A DNA stretch of 64,000 bases from contig NZ_CP088262.1 in NCBI RefSeq assembly GCF_021117365.1, positions 3,226,501 to 3,290,500 on the forward strand. Direction: 5' to 3'. The notes beneath the pieces are model-generated. The model searched no databases. It was given only the letters and a program-made list of their open reading frames with translations, and was not told the origin of the DNA. This stretch comes from Nocardioides sp. cx-173. GTDB taxonomy: Bacteria > Actinomycetota > Actinomycetes > Propionibacteriales > Nocardioidaceae. This document shows positions 8,181-16,819 of the stretch, one piece after another (the first letter of the stretch is position 1; the number at the start of each line of letters is the position of its first letter). Made by a program: the position numbers and the translations under genes.

Positions 8181-8862
8181 CGACGACGGTGGTGCCGATC
8201 GGCGCGAAGCGCCAGAGGCGAAGGGCGTCGGAGCGCCGCTGGCGGATGCAGCCGTGCGAGAGCGGGGTGCCGAGCTCGGCGACGCTCTGGACCCGCTCGC
8301 CATCGAGCACCGGGATGTCGTGGAAGCCGATCGCGGCGCCCGCATCTCCCTGGGTGAAGCGCACGAAGTACTTCATGGTGCCCGAGTCGTCAATGCCCGT
8401 GGCGTCCTCGGAGCGCGAGTAGACCTCGAAGGTGCCGGGGTCGAGGTTGTCGTAGACGCTGCCCGAGACCCGGTAGGTCGAGACCACCTTCTCCCGCTCG
8501 TCCACGAGCCACACGCGCTGACGGCTCTCGCTGAAGACCACCCGCTTGCCCTCGCCGGAGTCGGCGGGCAGGGCCGTCGCCGGCCGTGCGGGCCTGGCCG
8601 GATCGGGGGACGGCGTGGCGGCCTCCGGGCGGGCAGCGACCTCGGCCCGCGAGTCGGAGCGGGAGGCCTCGGAGCTGCGGTCGTCGGGAGTCGTGACGCG
8701 CTCGGACACCCGGCCGACCAGGTCGCGGGGGTCGGTGTCGTGGGCCGTCGAGGGCAGAATGCCGGTGCCGCCGAGGACGGCGACGAGGGTCACGGCGAGC
8801 GAGGAGCCGAGGATGCCGATCCGCCCGTAGCGGGGCCGGACCTCGGCGCGGTGCCTGCTCAT
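8170..8862 (-). CDS. Exported L,D-transpeptidase (YkuD domain)
   Basis: Peptidoglycan enzyme expected to form 3-3 cross-links between stem peptides, or to attach proteins, outside the membrane. 230 residues: N-terminal hydrophobic anchor (about residues 12-32), a low-complexity Ser/Arg/Ala/Pro linker to about residue 110, then a YkuD domain with the signature SHGCIRQRR near the C-terminus carrying the catalytic Cys. The ATG at 8862 is strongly supported by GGAGGTGA 6-7 nt upstream. It lies 4 nt downstream of the ParA gene on the same strand and is almost certainly co-transcribed with it, an unusual partnership. Overlaps the convergent 7779-8180 gene by 11 nt. Confidence 0.9.
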   Translation of the reverse strand: MSRHRAEVRPRYGRIGILGSSLAVTLVAVLGGTGILPSTAHDTDPRDLVGRVSERVTTPDDRSSEASRSDSRAEVAARPEAATPSPDPARPARPATALPADSGEGKRVVFSESRQRVWLVDEREKVVSTYRVSGSVYDNLDPGTFEVYSRSEDATGIDDSGTMKYFVRFTQGDAGAAIGFHDIPVLDGERVQSVAELGTPLSHGCIRQRRSDALRLWRFAPIGTTVVVTA

Positions 8863-8866
8863 CGGA

Positions 8867-9655
8867 TCACCTCCGCTTGGCGCGCTTGACCAGGTTGGCG
8901 GCCACGTCGCGGTAGGCGGTCGCACCCTTGTTGGAGCGGCTGGTGGCGAGGATCGAGCGTCCCGCTGCCGGCGCCTCCGCGAACTTGATCGTCTTGGGGA
9001 TCGGCGGCTCCACGACCTCGAGGTCGTAGGTCTCGGAGATCGTGTCCAGCACGGTGCGTGCGTGGGTGGTCCGGCCGTCGTACAGCGTCGGCAGCACGCC
9101 CCACACAGCCAGCCCCTTGTTGGTGAAGCGGCGTACGTCGTGGACGGTGTCGAGCAGCTGCCCGACCCCGCGGTGCGACAACGTCTCGCACTGCAGCGGG
9201 ATGAGCACGCCGTCGGCGGCCGTCAGCGCGGCCACGGTGAGCACCCCCAGCGACGGCGGGCAGTCCAGCAAGATCCAGTCGTAGCCCTGTCCCTTCTCGG
9301 CGAGGTCCTCGATGACACCGCGCACGACGTGCTCGCGACCGGTGCGGGTGAGCAGGTCGGCCTCGGCGCGGGCCAGCTCGATGGTCGCAGGCAGCAGGTC
9401 GACGCCGTCCTCGGTCTCGAGGATCGCCTCGATCGGGTCCAGCCCCTTGGTGAGGACCTGGTGGACCGAGAGCTCGAGATCCTCGGGGTCGACGCCGAGC
9501 GAGAACGTCAGACAGGCCTGCGGGTCCAGGTCGATCAGCAGCACCCGGTGTCCGAGCTCGGCCAGGGCAGCGCCGATCGACGCGACAGAGGTGGTCTTGG
9601 CGACGCCGCCCTTCTGGTTGGCGACGGCCAGCGTGGTGGTCCGCTTCTTGCTCAT
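8867..9655 (-). CDS. Orphan ParA-family ATPase
   Basis: 262-residue deviant-Walker ATPase of the ParA/Soj type. Seen: the start MSKKRTTTLAVANQKGGVAKTT with deviant Walker A KGGVAKTT (Ala where Gly is usual), LLIDLDPQACLTFSLG (Walker A') and WILLDCPPSLGVLT (Walker B). Such proteins form ATP-dependent dimers on DNA or membrane and position cargo. No parB-like gene is adjacent, and the chromosomal parAB near the origin would be elsewhere, so this is an orphan ParA. It heads a two-gene unit with the L,D-transpeptidase, so a role in placing an envelope enzyme is conceivable (inference). A GTG two codons upstream (9661) is an alternative start. Confidence 0.9.
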   Translation of the reverse strand: MSKKRTTTLAVANQKGGVAKTTSVASIGAALAELGHRVLLIDLDPQACLTFSLGVDPEDLELSVHQVLTKGLDPIEAILETEDGVDLLPATIELARAEADLLTRTGREHVVRGVIEDLAEKGQGYDWILLDCPPSLGVLTVAALTAADGVLIPLQCETLSHRGVGQLLDTVHDVRRFTNKGLAVWGVLPTLYDGRTTHARTVLDTISETYDLEVVEPPIPKTIKFAEAPAAGRSILATSRSNKGATAYRDVAANLVKRAKRR

Positions 9656-9785
9656 CGGCACCCATCATGCCGGACCGCCCCGGCCGAGCGGCGCGCCGCG
9701 CCCCGTGAGGTTGGCTACTGCGCAGGCGGGCCGTGCCCGGTGCCGCTCGCCCCCCTCGCTGCACCCAGGCGGTTTACTGGCCCTC

Positions 9786-10547
9786 ATGTCCTCCACCGCG
9801 CTCGTCACCGGGCCCACGGCCGGCATCGGCCACGCCTTCGCCCTCCAGCTCGCCGCCCGCGGCTACGACCTGATCCTGGTGGCTCGCGACGCCGAGCGGC
9901 TGGCGGCCGTGGCCACCGAGGTCACCGAGAGGTACGGCGTCCAGGTCGAGGTGCTGCCGGCCGACCTGGGCGACCGCGCCCAGCTGGGCACCGTCGAGGC
10001 CCGGCTCTCGGACCGCTCGCGACCGGTCGACCTGCTGGTCAACAACGCCGGCTTCGGGCTCAAGCAGCGTTTCCTCGACAACGACGCCGACACCGAGACC
10101 GGGATGCTCGACGTCCTGGTGACGGCCGTGCTGCGGCTGACGCACGCCGCCCTCGACCCGATGGTCGAGCGCGGCCACGGCGGCGTCATCAACGTCTCCA
10201 GCGTGGCGGCGTTCCTCCCCCGCGGCACCTACGCGGCGGCGAAGGCCTGGGTCAACAGCTTCAGCGAGTGGGCCGCCCACGAGTACCGCGCCCAGGGGGT
10301 GAGCGTGATGACGCTGTGCCCCGGCTTCACCAGGACCGAGTTCCACGAGCGGATGGACGTGGGCCGCGGCTCCGCCCCCGGCTTCTTGTGGCTGGACGCG
10401 GACTTCCTGGTCTCCAAGGCGCTCAAGGACTTCGACAAGGGCCGCATCTACTCGATCCCCGGCGCCCAGTACAGGACCATCGTCGCCCTCACCAAGCTCG
10501 TCCCCCACCGAGCCCTGCAGGCCTACCAGGCCATGGGCCGCCGCTGA
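9786..10547 (+). CDS. Short-chain dehydrogenase/reductase
   Basis: 253-residue classical SDR oxidoreductase. It has the nucleotide-binding motif TGPTAGIGHAFA near the N-terminus and an ARD at the end of beta-2, which suggests NADP preference. The structural NNAG (LVNNAGFG), the catalytic Ser in NVSSVAAF and Tyr/Lys in TYAAAKAW are all present. The active site is therefore complete, but the substrate cannot be read from the sequence. It is a single gene, divergent from the ParA/L,D-transpeptidase unit and convergent with marC (4 nt apart). Confidence 0.9.
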   Translation: MSSTALVTGPTAGIGHAFALQLAARGYDLILVARDAERLAAVATEVTERYGVQVEVLPADLGDRAQLGTVEARLSDRSRPVDLLVNNAGFGLKQRFLDNDADTETGMLDVLVTAVLRLTHAALDPMVERGHGGVINVSSVAAFLPRGTYAAAKAWVNSFSEWAAHEYRAQGVSVMTLCPGFTRTEFHERMDVGRGSAPGFLWLDADFLVSKALKDFDKGRIYSIPGAQYRTIVALTKLVPHRALQAYQAMGRR

Positions 10548-10551
10548 CCTG

Positions 10552-11169
10552 TCAGCCTTCGCCGGCGATGAAGGCGCGGACCGCGTCGGCCACGAGCTGG
10601 ACGGCGATGGCGGAGAGCAGCAGGCCCGCGATCCGGGTGACGAGCAGGACGCCGCTCTCGCGGATCAGCTTGAGGATCGGCAGCGAGAAGCGCATCGCCG
10701 CCCAGAGGCTGGCGTGCACCAGGATCACGCCGAGCCCGACCGCCACGAACGTCGGCCCGCTGTCGACCCGCTCGACGAAGAGCATCGTGGCCACGATCGC
10801 GCCGGGACCGGCCAGCAGCGGGGTCCCGAGCGGCACCAGCGCGACGTTGGTGCCGACCTGCGCCGTGGGCTCCTTCTCGTTGCCCGTCAGCAGCTCGAGG
10901 GCCACCAGGAGCAGCAGCAGGCCACCGGCGCACTGCAGGGCCGGCAGCGAGATGTGCAGGTACTGCAGGATCTGCTGGCCGAAGAAGGCGAACACGGTGA
11001 TCACCAGGAACGACACGCCCACCGCCTGCCACGCGGCGCGGCGGGCCGACGCGGGCGAGCGCCCGCCGGTGAGCGACAGGAAGATCGGCACCGTGCCGAC
11101 CGGGTCCATGATCACGAACAGGGTCACGAAGACCTCGACGAATAGGACGGTGTCCAGGACCGCGCTCAC
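10552..11169 (-). CDS. MarC family integral membrane protein
   Basis: 205 residues with six predicted membrane segments. The family hallmark FVIMDPVGTVPIFLSLT lies near the N-terminus, with a second-half repeat containing PLLAGPGAI. MarC proteins are of uncertain transport function. The GTG start overlaps the stop of the upstream PHP gene (GTGA), so it is the last gene of a three-gene operon with the DUF6758-type and PHP genes. This grouping recurs in actinobacteria, as far as I recall. Confidence 0.88.
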   Translation of the reverse strand: MSAVLDTVLFVEVFVTLFVIMDPVGTVPIFLSLTGGRSPASARRAAWQAVGVSFLVITVFAFFGQQILQYLHISLPALQCAGGLLLLLVALELLTGNEKEPTAQVGTNVALVPLGTPLLAGPGAIVATMLFVERVDSGPTFVAVGLGVILVHASLWAAMRFSLPILKLIRESGVLLVTRIAGLLLSAIAVQLVADAVRAFIAGEG

Positions 11170-12044
11170 GGGCGCACCACGCCGGGCGCCGCGCGACCCG
11201 ACCGCTGCGCGGCGGCGGCCGCCAGCTCGAGCAGCCGGGCGTACTCCTCCGGCGCCGTGGTGTTGCAGCCCAGGTCGTGGTCGCGCTTGCCCATGCCGTG
11301 GTAGTCGCTGGAGCCGGTGACCAGCAGGCCGAGGTTGCCCGCGATCGCGCGCAGCCGCTCCCGGTCGTGGGCGTCGTGGTCCTGGTGGTCGACCTCGATG
11401 CCGGCCAGCCCCGCCTCCGTCAGCTCCGCGAGCGTCGCCTCGTCCGGCTCGTGCGGCCCGTGGCGCCCCCACGGATGCGCGATCACGCAGACCCCACCGG
11501 CCTGGGCGACCACGTCCATCGTCTCGAGCAGGGAGGCTGCGTAGCGGTCGACGTACGCCGGCCGGCCCGGGTTCAGGAACCGGCGGAATGCCTCCGTGCG
11601 GTCGGCCACCACGCCCAGGTCCACCAGCGCGTCCGCGACGTGGGGACGGCCCGTGGCGGCCGTGCCCGGCGCCACGCGCCGTACGTCGGACGCCTCGATC
11701 GCGATGCCCAGCCCGCGCAGCCGCTCCAGCATCGCCGGGACCCGGGAGTTGCGTCCGGCGAGGATCTTGCTCAGCGCCTCGTCGAGGGCCGGATGGCCGG
11801 GGTCGGGCAGGTAGGCGAGCAGGTGCACGCCGACACCCTCGTGCCGGGTGCTGATCTCCATGCCACGGACCAGCTCGATCCCGGTCCGCCGGGCGGCCTC
11901 CTCGGCCTCGACCCAGCCGCTCGCGGTGTCGTGGTCGGTGATCGCGACGACGTCGAGGCCGGCCGCGGAGGCGGCCTCCACCAGCGCGGCGGGGGTGTCG
12001 GTCCCGTCGCTCGCCACGGAGTGGGTGTGGAGATCGATGCGCAC
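11166..12044 (-). CDS. PHP-domain phosphoesterase
   Basis: 292-residue metal-dependent phosphoesterase of the polymerase-and-histidinol-phosphatase fold. It resembles the YciV/RNase AM (3',5'-nucleoside bisphosphate phosphatase) group. Metal ligands are visible: DLHTHSVASDG at the N-terminus, AITDHDT, GMEIST, IAHPWGRHG and GSSDYHG. Start is GTG at 12044. Its stop overlaps the marC start. Likely role is turnover of small nucleotides or trimming of RNA ends; the exact substrate is inferred from family only. Confidence 0.87.
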   Translation of the reverse strand: MRIDLHTHSVASDGTDTPAALVEAASAAGLDVVAITDHDTASGWVEAEEAARRTGIELVRGMEISTRHEGVGVHLLAYLPDPGHPALDEALSKILAGRNSRVPAMLERLRGLGIAIEASDVRRVAPGTAATGRPHVADALVDLGVVADRTEAFRRFLNPGRPAYVDRYAASLLETMDVVAQAGGVCVIAHPWGRHGPHEPDEATLAELTEAGLAGIEVDHQDHDAHDRERLRAIAGNLGLLVTGSSDYHGMGKRDHDLGCNTTAPEEYARLLELAAAAAQRSGRAAPGVVRP

Positions 12045-12070
12045 CCCAGAAGCCTAGGGCGTGGGCGCAC

Positions 12071-12706
12071 TCACCACGCCGGGCTGGGACCTCCGAACGG
12101 CACCTCGAGCAGGGCGGGGCCCAGGGTCGAGAGGTCGCGCAGCACCCAGTCGGGCTTGAGCATCATCACCGCCGACGCGGGCCGCAGCACCAGCCACAGC
12201 CACCGGCCGCCGGCCTCGCCCGCGACCACCGAGCGGTCCCACTCCGCGGCGCCGCCGCTGGTCGACACCGGCCACAGCGGCACCGGCTGGCCGCCGGCGC
12301 GGATCTTCACCAGCGGCGGGCCCTCGCCGACCTCGCCGCCGGGGTCCTCGTGGCGGGTCCCCGCGACCCGGGCGCCCAGGCCGGTGCCGGGCTCCTCGCT
12401 CACCACCACCACGTCGACCGGCCCGTCGTGCGCGCTGGTCCCGGAGATGCAGGTCATCGTCGCCCGGGCGCTCTGGGGCACCTCCCCCACGACCGCGAAG
12501 TCGGTCACGCTCCACCCGGGCCCAAGCGGCCAGCAGGTCAGCGTCGGGAACCCGTCGGAGGCGCGCAGGTGGTCGACGAAGGCGTCGTACGACGGCTCGG
12601 CCGGTCGCCACAGGGGCGGCACGTCGCCGTGGTCGGGGCAGGACCAGCGGCCGTCCGCGTGCAGCACCGGTGCGGGGCAGCGGGGACACCCCGCGGACAG
12701 GGACAT
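12071..12706 (-). CDS. Zinc-ribbon protein, probably DUF6758 family
   Basis: 211-residue cytoplasmic protein starting MSLSAGCPRCPAPVLHADGR, with a CPRC...CPDH zinc-ribbon-like N-terminus followed by a mixed alpha/beta domain (LTCWPLGPGWSVTDFAVVG, LWLVLRPASAVMML). I recall this family as DUF6758, found next to PHP and MarC genes in actinobacteria; the DUF number is from memory. It starts the operon that continues into PHP (26 nt gap) and marC. Biochemical function unknown. Confidence 0.75.
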   Translation of the reverse strand: MSLSAGCPRCPAPVLHADGRWSCPDHGDVPPLWRPAEPSYDAFVDHLRASDGFPTLTCWPLGPGWSVTDFAVVGEVPQSARATMTCISGTSAHDGPVDVVVVSEEPGTGLGARVAGTRHEDPGGEVGEGPPLVKIRAGGQPVPLWPVSTSGGAAEWDRSVVAGEAGGRWLWLVLRPASAVMMLKPDWVLRDLSTLGPALLEVPFGGPSPAW

Positions 12707-12738
12707 GCGACCACGGTGCTGGCGGTGCCGGGACAGCG

Positions 12739-13299
12739 TCAAGAGTTCCAGCGCAGGACGACCGGGCTCTTCCGCTCGTGGCCGAGGACCGACACGGTCG
12801 CGGTGTCCAGCCGGAACAGTCGCCCGTCGGAGACCGGCAGGCCGAGCCACCGGGCGGCGAGCGCCCGCAGCGAGTGCCCGTGCGCGAACACCAGGGTGCG
12901 CCCCTCGCACCCGTCGGCGCGCGCCACGACCCGGTCCAGGCGCACACCCACCTGCTCGGCGCTCTCGCCACCCGGGCACGGGTGGGTCCACACGGTCCAG
13001 TCGGGCACCGACTCGCGGATCTCCGCGGTCGTCACGCCCTCATAGTCGCCGTAGGCCCACTCGACGAGGTCCTCGTCGACCTCCGCGTGCGCGAACCCCG
13101 CCAGCTCCGCCGTACGGCGGGCTCGTTGCCGCGGGCTGGTGAGCACGAGCGCGAAGTCCTGCTCGCCGAGCGGGCCGGCGAGGCCACGGGCGAGCTCCTC
13201 ACCGTGCGGGAGCAGCGGCAGGTCGGTGACCGAGGTGTGGCGGCCGTTCTCGCTCCACTCCGTGGGTCCGTGCCGGACCAGCCACAGCTCGGTCGACAT
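12739..13299 (-). CDS. Histidine phosphatase (phosphoglycerate-mutase-like)
   Basis: 186-residue member of the histidine phosphatase superfamily. The catalytic LVRHGPTEWSENGRHTS lies at the N-terminus with the phosphorylated His in RHG. Also present are TSPRQRARRTAEL, DLVEWAYGDYEG (catalytic acid region) and the second His in VFAHGHSLRAL. It removes phosphate from a small metabolite; the substrate is not predictable. It begins 4 nt after the stop of the channel gene upstream and is probably co-transcribed with it. Confidence 0.9.
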   Translation of the reverse strand: MSTELWLVRHGPTEWSENGRHTSVTDLPLLPHGEELARGLAGPLGEQDFALVLTSPRQRARRTAELAGFAHAEVDEDLVEWAYGDYEGVTTAEIRESVPDWTVWTHPCPGGESAEQVGVRLDRVVARADGCEGRTLVFAHGHSLRALAARWLGLPVSDGRLFRLDTATVSVLGHERKSPVVLRWNS

Positions 13300-13303
13300 C
13301 GGC

Positions 13304-15259
13304 TCAGGTCTCCGCGAGCACGACGACGCGGTCGCCGTCCTGGACGGCGAAGGTGCGGGACTTGGCGGGGTTGACCACGACACCGAAGCCTGCCACGTCG
13401 TCCCCGGCGAGCGCCTCCGAGCGGTAGCCGATCGCAGTCTCGCCGCGCGCCGCGGCGCCCGCCACGACGGTGGCGTAGGTGACCTCGCGGCCGGGCTGGA
13501 CGTACCACTCGGCCGGGCGGAGGTAGATCTCGCTGCCCTCGTCGCCCAGCAGCTGGCCGAACACCGCCTCGAGGCGGCGGTCCTCGGAGAGCTGGGTGAC
13601 CAGCAGGCTGACGATCTCGCCGCTGACCACCACGTCGTCGATGTGCGCGACCTGGGCCAGCACCCGGTTGCGGTCGTCGAGCATCTCGGTGACGACCGGC
13701 GTGGACTCCCCCAGCCTGCCCAGGATGTCGCGGACGTGCAGCAGTGTCACCAGGGTCCGCGCGTCGGCCGCCTGGACCGCGAGGTGGTCGGAGTAGCAGA
13801 GCACGATCACCTGGTCGAGCCCGGCTGCGATGTGTGCCTCCAGCGTGGCCCGGTCCGTCGACGAGGCGGCCACCACCGTGACCGCGAGGCTCTCCAGCGC
13901 CGGCACCTGCGGCGTCCCGAACGACGTCAGCACGGTCAGCGTCGAGCCGGCGGGGGCGTAGTGGTCGAGCTCGCGCAGGATGATCGGCGCGCGCTCGTTC
14001 CAGCCGATCAGGACGCCGTGCGTGGGCAGCTCCGGCGCGCCGAGCGCCGTACCGAGGGCGGACAGGTCGGGCGTGGCCAGGGACCTGCCCTCGGTCTCGA
14101 GGCCGTCGTCGTCCTCGGCGACGACGATCAGCGTGCGGTTGCCGATCACCCTGCCGGCGGGCGGGTTGAGGGTGGGCACGCCGTCCTCGATCAGGCCGAT
14201 GACCGAGGCCTTCTCGAAGGCGAGCAGCGCGTCGCCGTACGTCGCCGCGCCCAGGTCGTGGCGCTCCAGGAAGTAGATCTCGTCGCCGTCGTAGTCGAAG
14301 AGCTCGGTGTAGACCGCGGCGGCACCCGACTGTCGCGAGGTCTGCACGACGAGCTTCGCGACGGTCTCGCGGATGTCGAGCAGGACCGTGCGGTCCGCGC
14401 CGACCAGGCGGGCCGCCTCGAGGTTGGTCGGGTTGCGGATCTCGGCGACGATGTTGGGCCCGCCCTCACCGCCGTGGGTCAGCGCGAGCAGGGTCTTGAT
14501 GACCTCGCTGTCGGGGTCCTCGGAGCCCTCGGGCGCCAGCAGGATCACCGAGCGCGCCGCGGTGTGGCGGCTCAGCGCGAGGTCGTCGATGTCCATCGGC
14601 GAGCCGGAGCGGCACACCACCCGGGTGCCGCGCAGGTCGGGCACCTTGGCCGCGACGTCGTCCTCCATCTCCACCTTGTCGCGGTCGGCGAGGATCACGA
14701 TCACCGGCTTGCGGCGGCTCTCGTTGGCCAGCGTGAGCTCGCTGATGATCGTGAAGATCGAGTCCGACCAACCCAGGATGACGGTGTGGTCCTGCTCCAG
14801 CACGATCGAGCGGCCGCGGCGCAGGTCGGCGAGCTTGGTGTCGATGCCGGCGGCGATGACGCCGATCAGCGCGCTCACGATGAACAGCCCCGCGATCGTC
14901 AGCGCCAGCATGGTCAGCACGAACCGCCACGAGCTGGCGTCGTCGCCGCCGATGGTCCCGGGGTCGAGCGCGTGCAGCAGGCTGTAGAACATCTCGTGCA
15001 GGAAGCCGTCGGGGGCGTCGGAGTCGGGTCGCAGCCCGAGCAGCGTGACGAACACCGAGAACACGAGGATCAGCAGGAGTGTCGCCACGCTCAGCCAGGC
15101 GATCAGCGCCGGCGTGCCGCGCGACATGCTGTTGTCGAACCAGTAGCGCATCCGGTCGCCGAGCCGCGAGGCCGGCGCCTTGGCCGTGCGAGCGCCGGGC
15201 CCGGAGCGGGCCATCGCCTTCGCCGTCCGCATCCGAAGCTGCTGTCCCGTGCGTGCCAT
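13304..15259 (-). CDS. CASTOR/POLLUX-type ion channel with RCK/TrkA-N domains
   Basis: About 652 residues. Two membrane segments (IAWLSVATLLLILVFSVFV and LTMLALTIAGLFIVSALIGV) flank a pore-like stretch ending LDPGTIGGD, as in bacterial homologues of the plant channels CASTOR and POLLUX. A long cytoplasmic part follows with two RCK-like nucleotide-binding units (HTVILGWSDSIFTII and HGVLIGWNERAPIIL) and a C-terminal TrkA-C-like domain. It probably conducts K+ or another cation under ligand control. Several in-frame starts exist (15259, 15274, 15304, 15367). I chose the ATG closest to the basic region; the choice is not firm. Followed after 4 nt by the histidine phosphatase. Confidence 0.85.
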   Translation of the reverse strand: MARTGQQLRMRTAKAMARSGPGARTAKAPASRLGDRMRYWFDNSMSRGTPALIAWLSVATLLLILVFSVFVTLLGLRPDSDAPDGFLHEMFYSLLHALDPGTIGGDDASSWRFVLTMLALTIAGLFIVSALIGVIAAGIDTKLADLRRGRSIVLEQDHTVILGWSDSIFTIISELTLANESRRKPVIVILADRDKVEMEDDVAAKVPDLRGTRVVCRSGSPMDIDDLALSRHTAARSVILLAPEGSEDPDSEVIKTLLALTHGGEGGPNIVAEIRNPTNLEAARLVGADRTVLLDIRETVAKLVVQTSRQSGAAAVYTELFDYDGDEIYFLERHDLGAATYGDALLAFEKASVIGLIEDGVPTLNPPAGRVIGNRTLIVVAEDDDGLETEGRSLATPDLSALGTALGAPELPTHGVLIGWNERAPIILRELDHYAPAGSTLTVLTSFGTPQVPALESLAVTVVAASSTDRATLEAHIAAGLDQVIVLCYSDHLAVQAADARTLVTLLHVRDILGRLGESTPVVTEMLDDRNRVLAQVAHIDDVVVSGEIVSLLVTQLSEDRRLEAVFGQLLGDEGSEIYLRPAEWYVQPGREVTYATVVAGAAARGETAIGYRSEALAGDDVAGFGVVVNPAKSRTFAVQDGDRVVVLAET

Positions 15260-15336
15260 CGCGCCCCACCCCATGAGTCCCGTGCCGGAGACCCGGCGCG
15301 CCATCGTCGCGTACGGCGCTCGGGCGCGGCAGCGGT

Positions 15337-15591
15337 TTGACGACACCCGCGGCGCCGTGCTTGTCACATGGATACTCGGTATGCCTGGTGATCGGCTGCC
15401 TCGGCGCCGGGGTCGGACTGCTGCTGGGCTCGGCCGTGGGGGCCAGCCTGCTGCAGCTGGTCGGGACGGCGGGGACGCCGGTTCCGTGGGCCGGGCTGGC
15501 GGTCGTGGTGGTGGGCGTGCCGCTGCTGTCGGCGGCCGTCGGCTGGCTGGTCACGCCCACCCGGCTCGCCCTGACCCGGCGTACCGGATGA
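15337..15591 (+). pseudogene. Remnant of an FtsX-type ABC transporter permease (C-terminal end only)
   Basis: An open frame of 84 codons (from a TTG at 15337; a GTG in CLVIGCLGAG is another possible start). From about residue 18 it reads like the last membrane segments of an FtsX-like ABC permease: GCLGAGVGLLLGSAVGASLL, then PWAGLAVVVVGVPLLSAAVG, ending in a TPTRLALTRR tail. The rest of the permease (several hundred residues) and its ATPase are absent. It stands between the channel gene (divergent) and the MFS gene. Most likely a decayed fragment; a functional two-helix membrane peptide cannot be excluded. Confidence 0.5.
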
Positions 15592-15637
15592 GCTCGGGTG
15601 CGGCCTGTCGGGGCCGTACGCGTGCCACCATCCTCGC

Positions 15638-16819
15638 GTGGACCTTCGCGCTTCCCGGCTCGCCGTCGCCGCCGCCTTCCTGAGCCAGGGGCTGGTCTTC
15701 ATCAGCCTGACCACCCGGCTGCCCGACTACCAGGACGTCTGGGACCTCTCCGAGCTGCAGATCTCCCTGCTCCTGCTGATGATCGTGCTTCTCGCCGGGG
15801 TCGGCTCGGTCGTCGCGGAGCGGCTCGCACAGGGCCGCGACTCCGCGACGCTGCTGCGGGTCGGCCTGGGGGTGACGGCGGTGGCGGTGCCGGTGCTGAT
15901 GCTGGCGCCCGTCGTGGGCGCGTTCGTCGCCGGGCTGGCGGCGTACGGCGTGGCGCTGGGGATCGTCGACGCGACCACCAACATGCAGGCGGTGGCCGTG
16001 GAGCACGAGTACGGGCGGCCGATCCTGCCGTCGTTCCACGGCGCCTGGACCCTCGGCGGCATCCTCGGCGCGTCGCTGACGCTGGCCACCTCGCGGCTGC
16101 CGGTGGAGGTGGGGGCGGTCGCGGCACTGGTGCCGCTGCTGGTGCTCTTCGGGCCGCTGCTGCCCCGCGTCGGCGACCCGCTCGCCGCGGCGGCGGGCGT
16201 CGCCGGCGCCGTGCCGTGGCGACCGATCCTGCTGGTCGGGCTCGGGATGGTGCTCTTCTACATGGTCGACACCGCCGCGCAGACCTGGGGCTCGCTCTAC
16301 CTCGACAACGTCATCGACACCCCCGAGGACCTGGTCGCGCTGGCGACCCTGCCCTACCTGGTCGCGAGCCTGGCGCTGCGCCTGGGCGGCGACCGGCTCG
16401 TGGCGGCGTACGGCGCCGTCGCGGTGATCCGGGTCGGCGCGGTGGTGTCATGCGCGTCGCTGGCGGCCGTGGTGTTCGCGCCGTCGTGGCCGGTGGCCGT
16501 CCTGGGGTTCACCGTGCTCGGCGCCGGCGTCGCGGTGATCGCGCCGCTGTCCTACTCCGCCGCCGCCCGCATCGCCGGTGAGGGTCTCGACCCCCTCACC
16601 CGCCAGGCCCGGGTGGACGCCGTGATCGGTCGCTTCAACCAGTTCAACTACCTCGGCGCGCTCATGGGCGCGGTCCTCGTCGGCGCCGTCGGCCAGGACA
16701 ACCTGCGACTCGGCTTCGCCGTCCCCATGATCCTCGTCCTCGCCCTGATCCCCCTCGCCCGCGCGTTCGCGCCGGCTGCGGGGGCCGGGGGCGCGCGAGT
16801 TTCACCGGGTGCCCGGTGA
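15638..16819 (+). CDS. MFS transporter
   Basis: 393-residue major facilitator superfamily protein with about 12 predicted membrane segments. It starts from GTG: MDLRASRLAVAAAFLSQGLV. The short loop after helix 2 (VVAERLAQGRDSATLLR) corresponds to the MFS A motif region. It most resembles YbjJ-type or sugar/drug MFS proteins; the substrate is unknown. The C-terminus is odd: the last residues (VSPGAR) and the stop codon are encoded inside a palindromic repeat at 16798-16823, so the original end may have been replaced by the repeat. Confidence 0.87.
   Translation: MDLRASRLAVAAAFLSQGLVFISLTTRLPDYQDVWDLSELQISLLLLMIVLLAGVGSVVAERLAQGRDSATLLRVGLGVTAVAVPVLMLAPVVGAFVAGLAAYGVALGIVDATTNMQAVAVEHEYGRPILPSFHGAWTLGGILGASLTLATSRLPVEVGAVAALVPLLVLFGPLLPRVGDPLAAAAGVAGAVPWRPILLVGLGMVLFYMVDTAAQTWGSLYLDNVIDTPEDLVALATLPYLVASLALRLGGDRLVAAYGAVAVIRVGAVVSCASLAAVVFAPSWPVAVLGFTVLGAGVAVIAPLSYSAAARIAGEGLDPLTRQARVDAVIGRFNQFNYLGALMGAVLVGAVGQDNLRLGFAVPMILVLALIPLARAFAPAAGAGGARVSPGAR

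Noticed and set aside
9656..9785. parS-like site next to the orphan ParA
   Set aside because: No TGTTTCACGTGAAACA-like 16-mer in the flanking intergenic DNA; the ParA is treated as non-chromosome-segregating.
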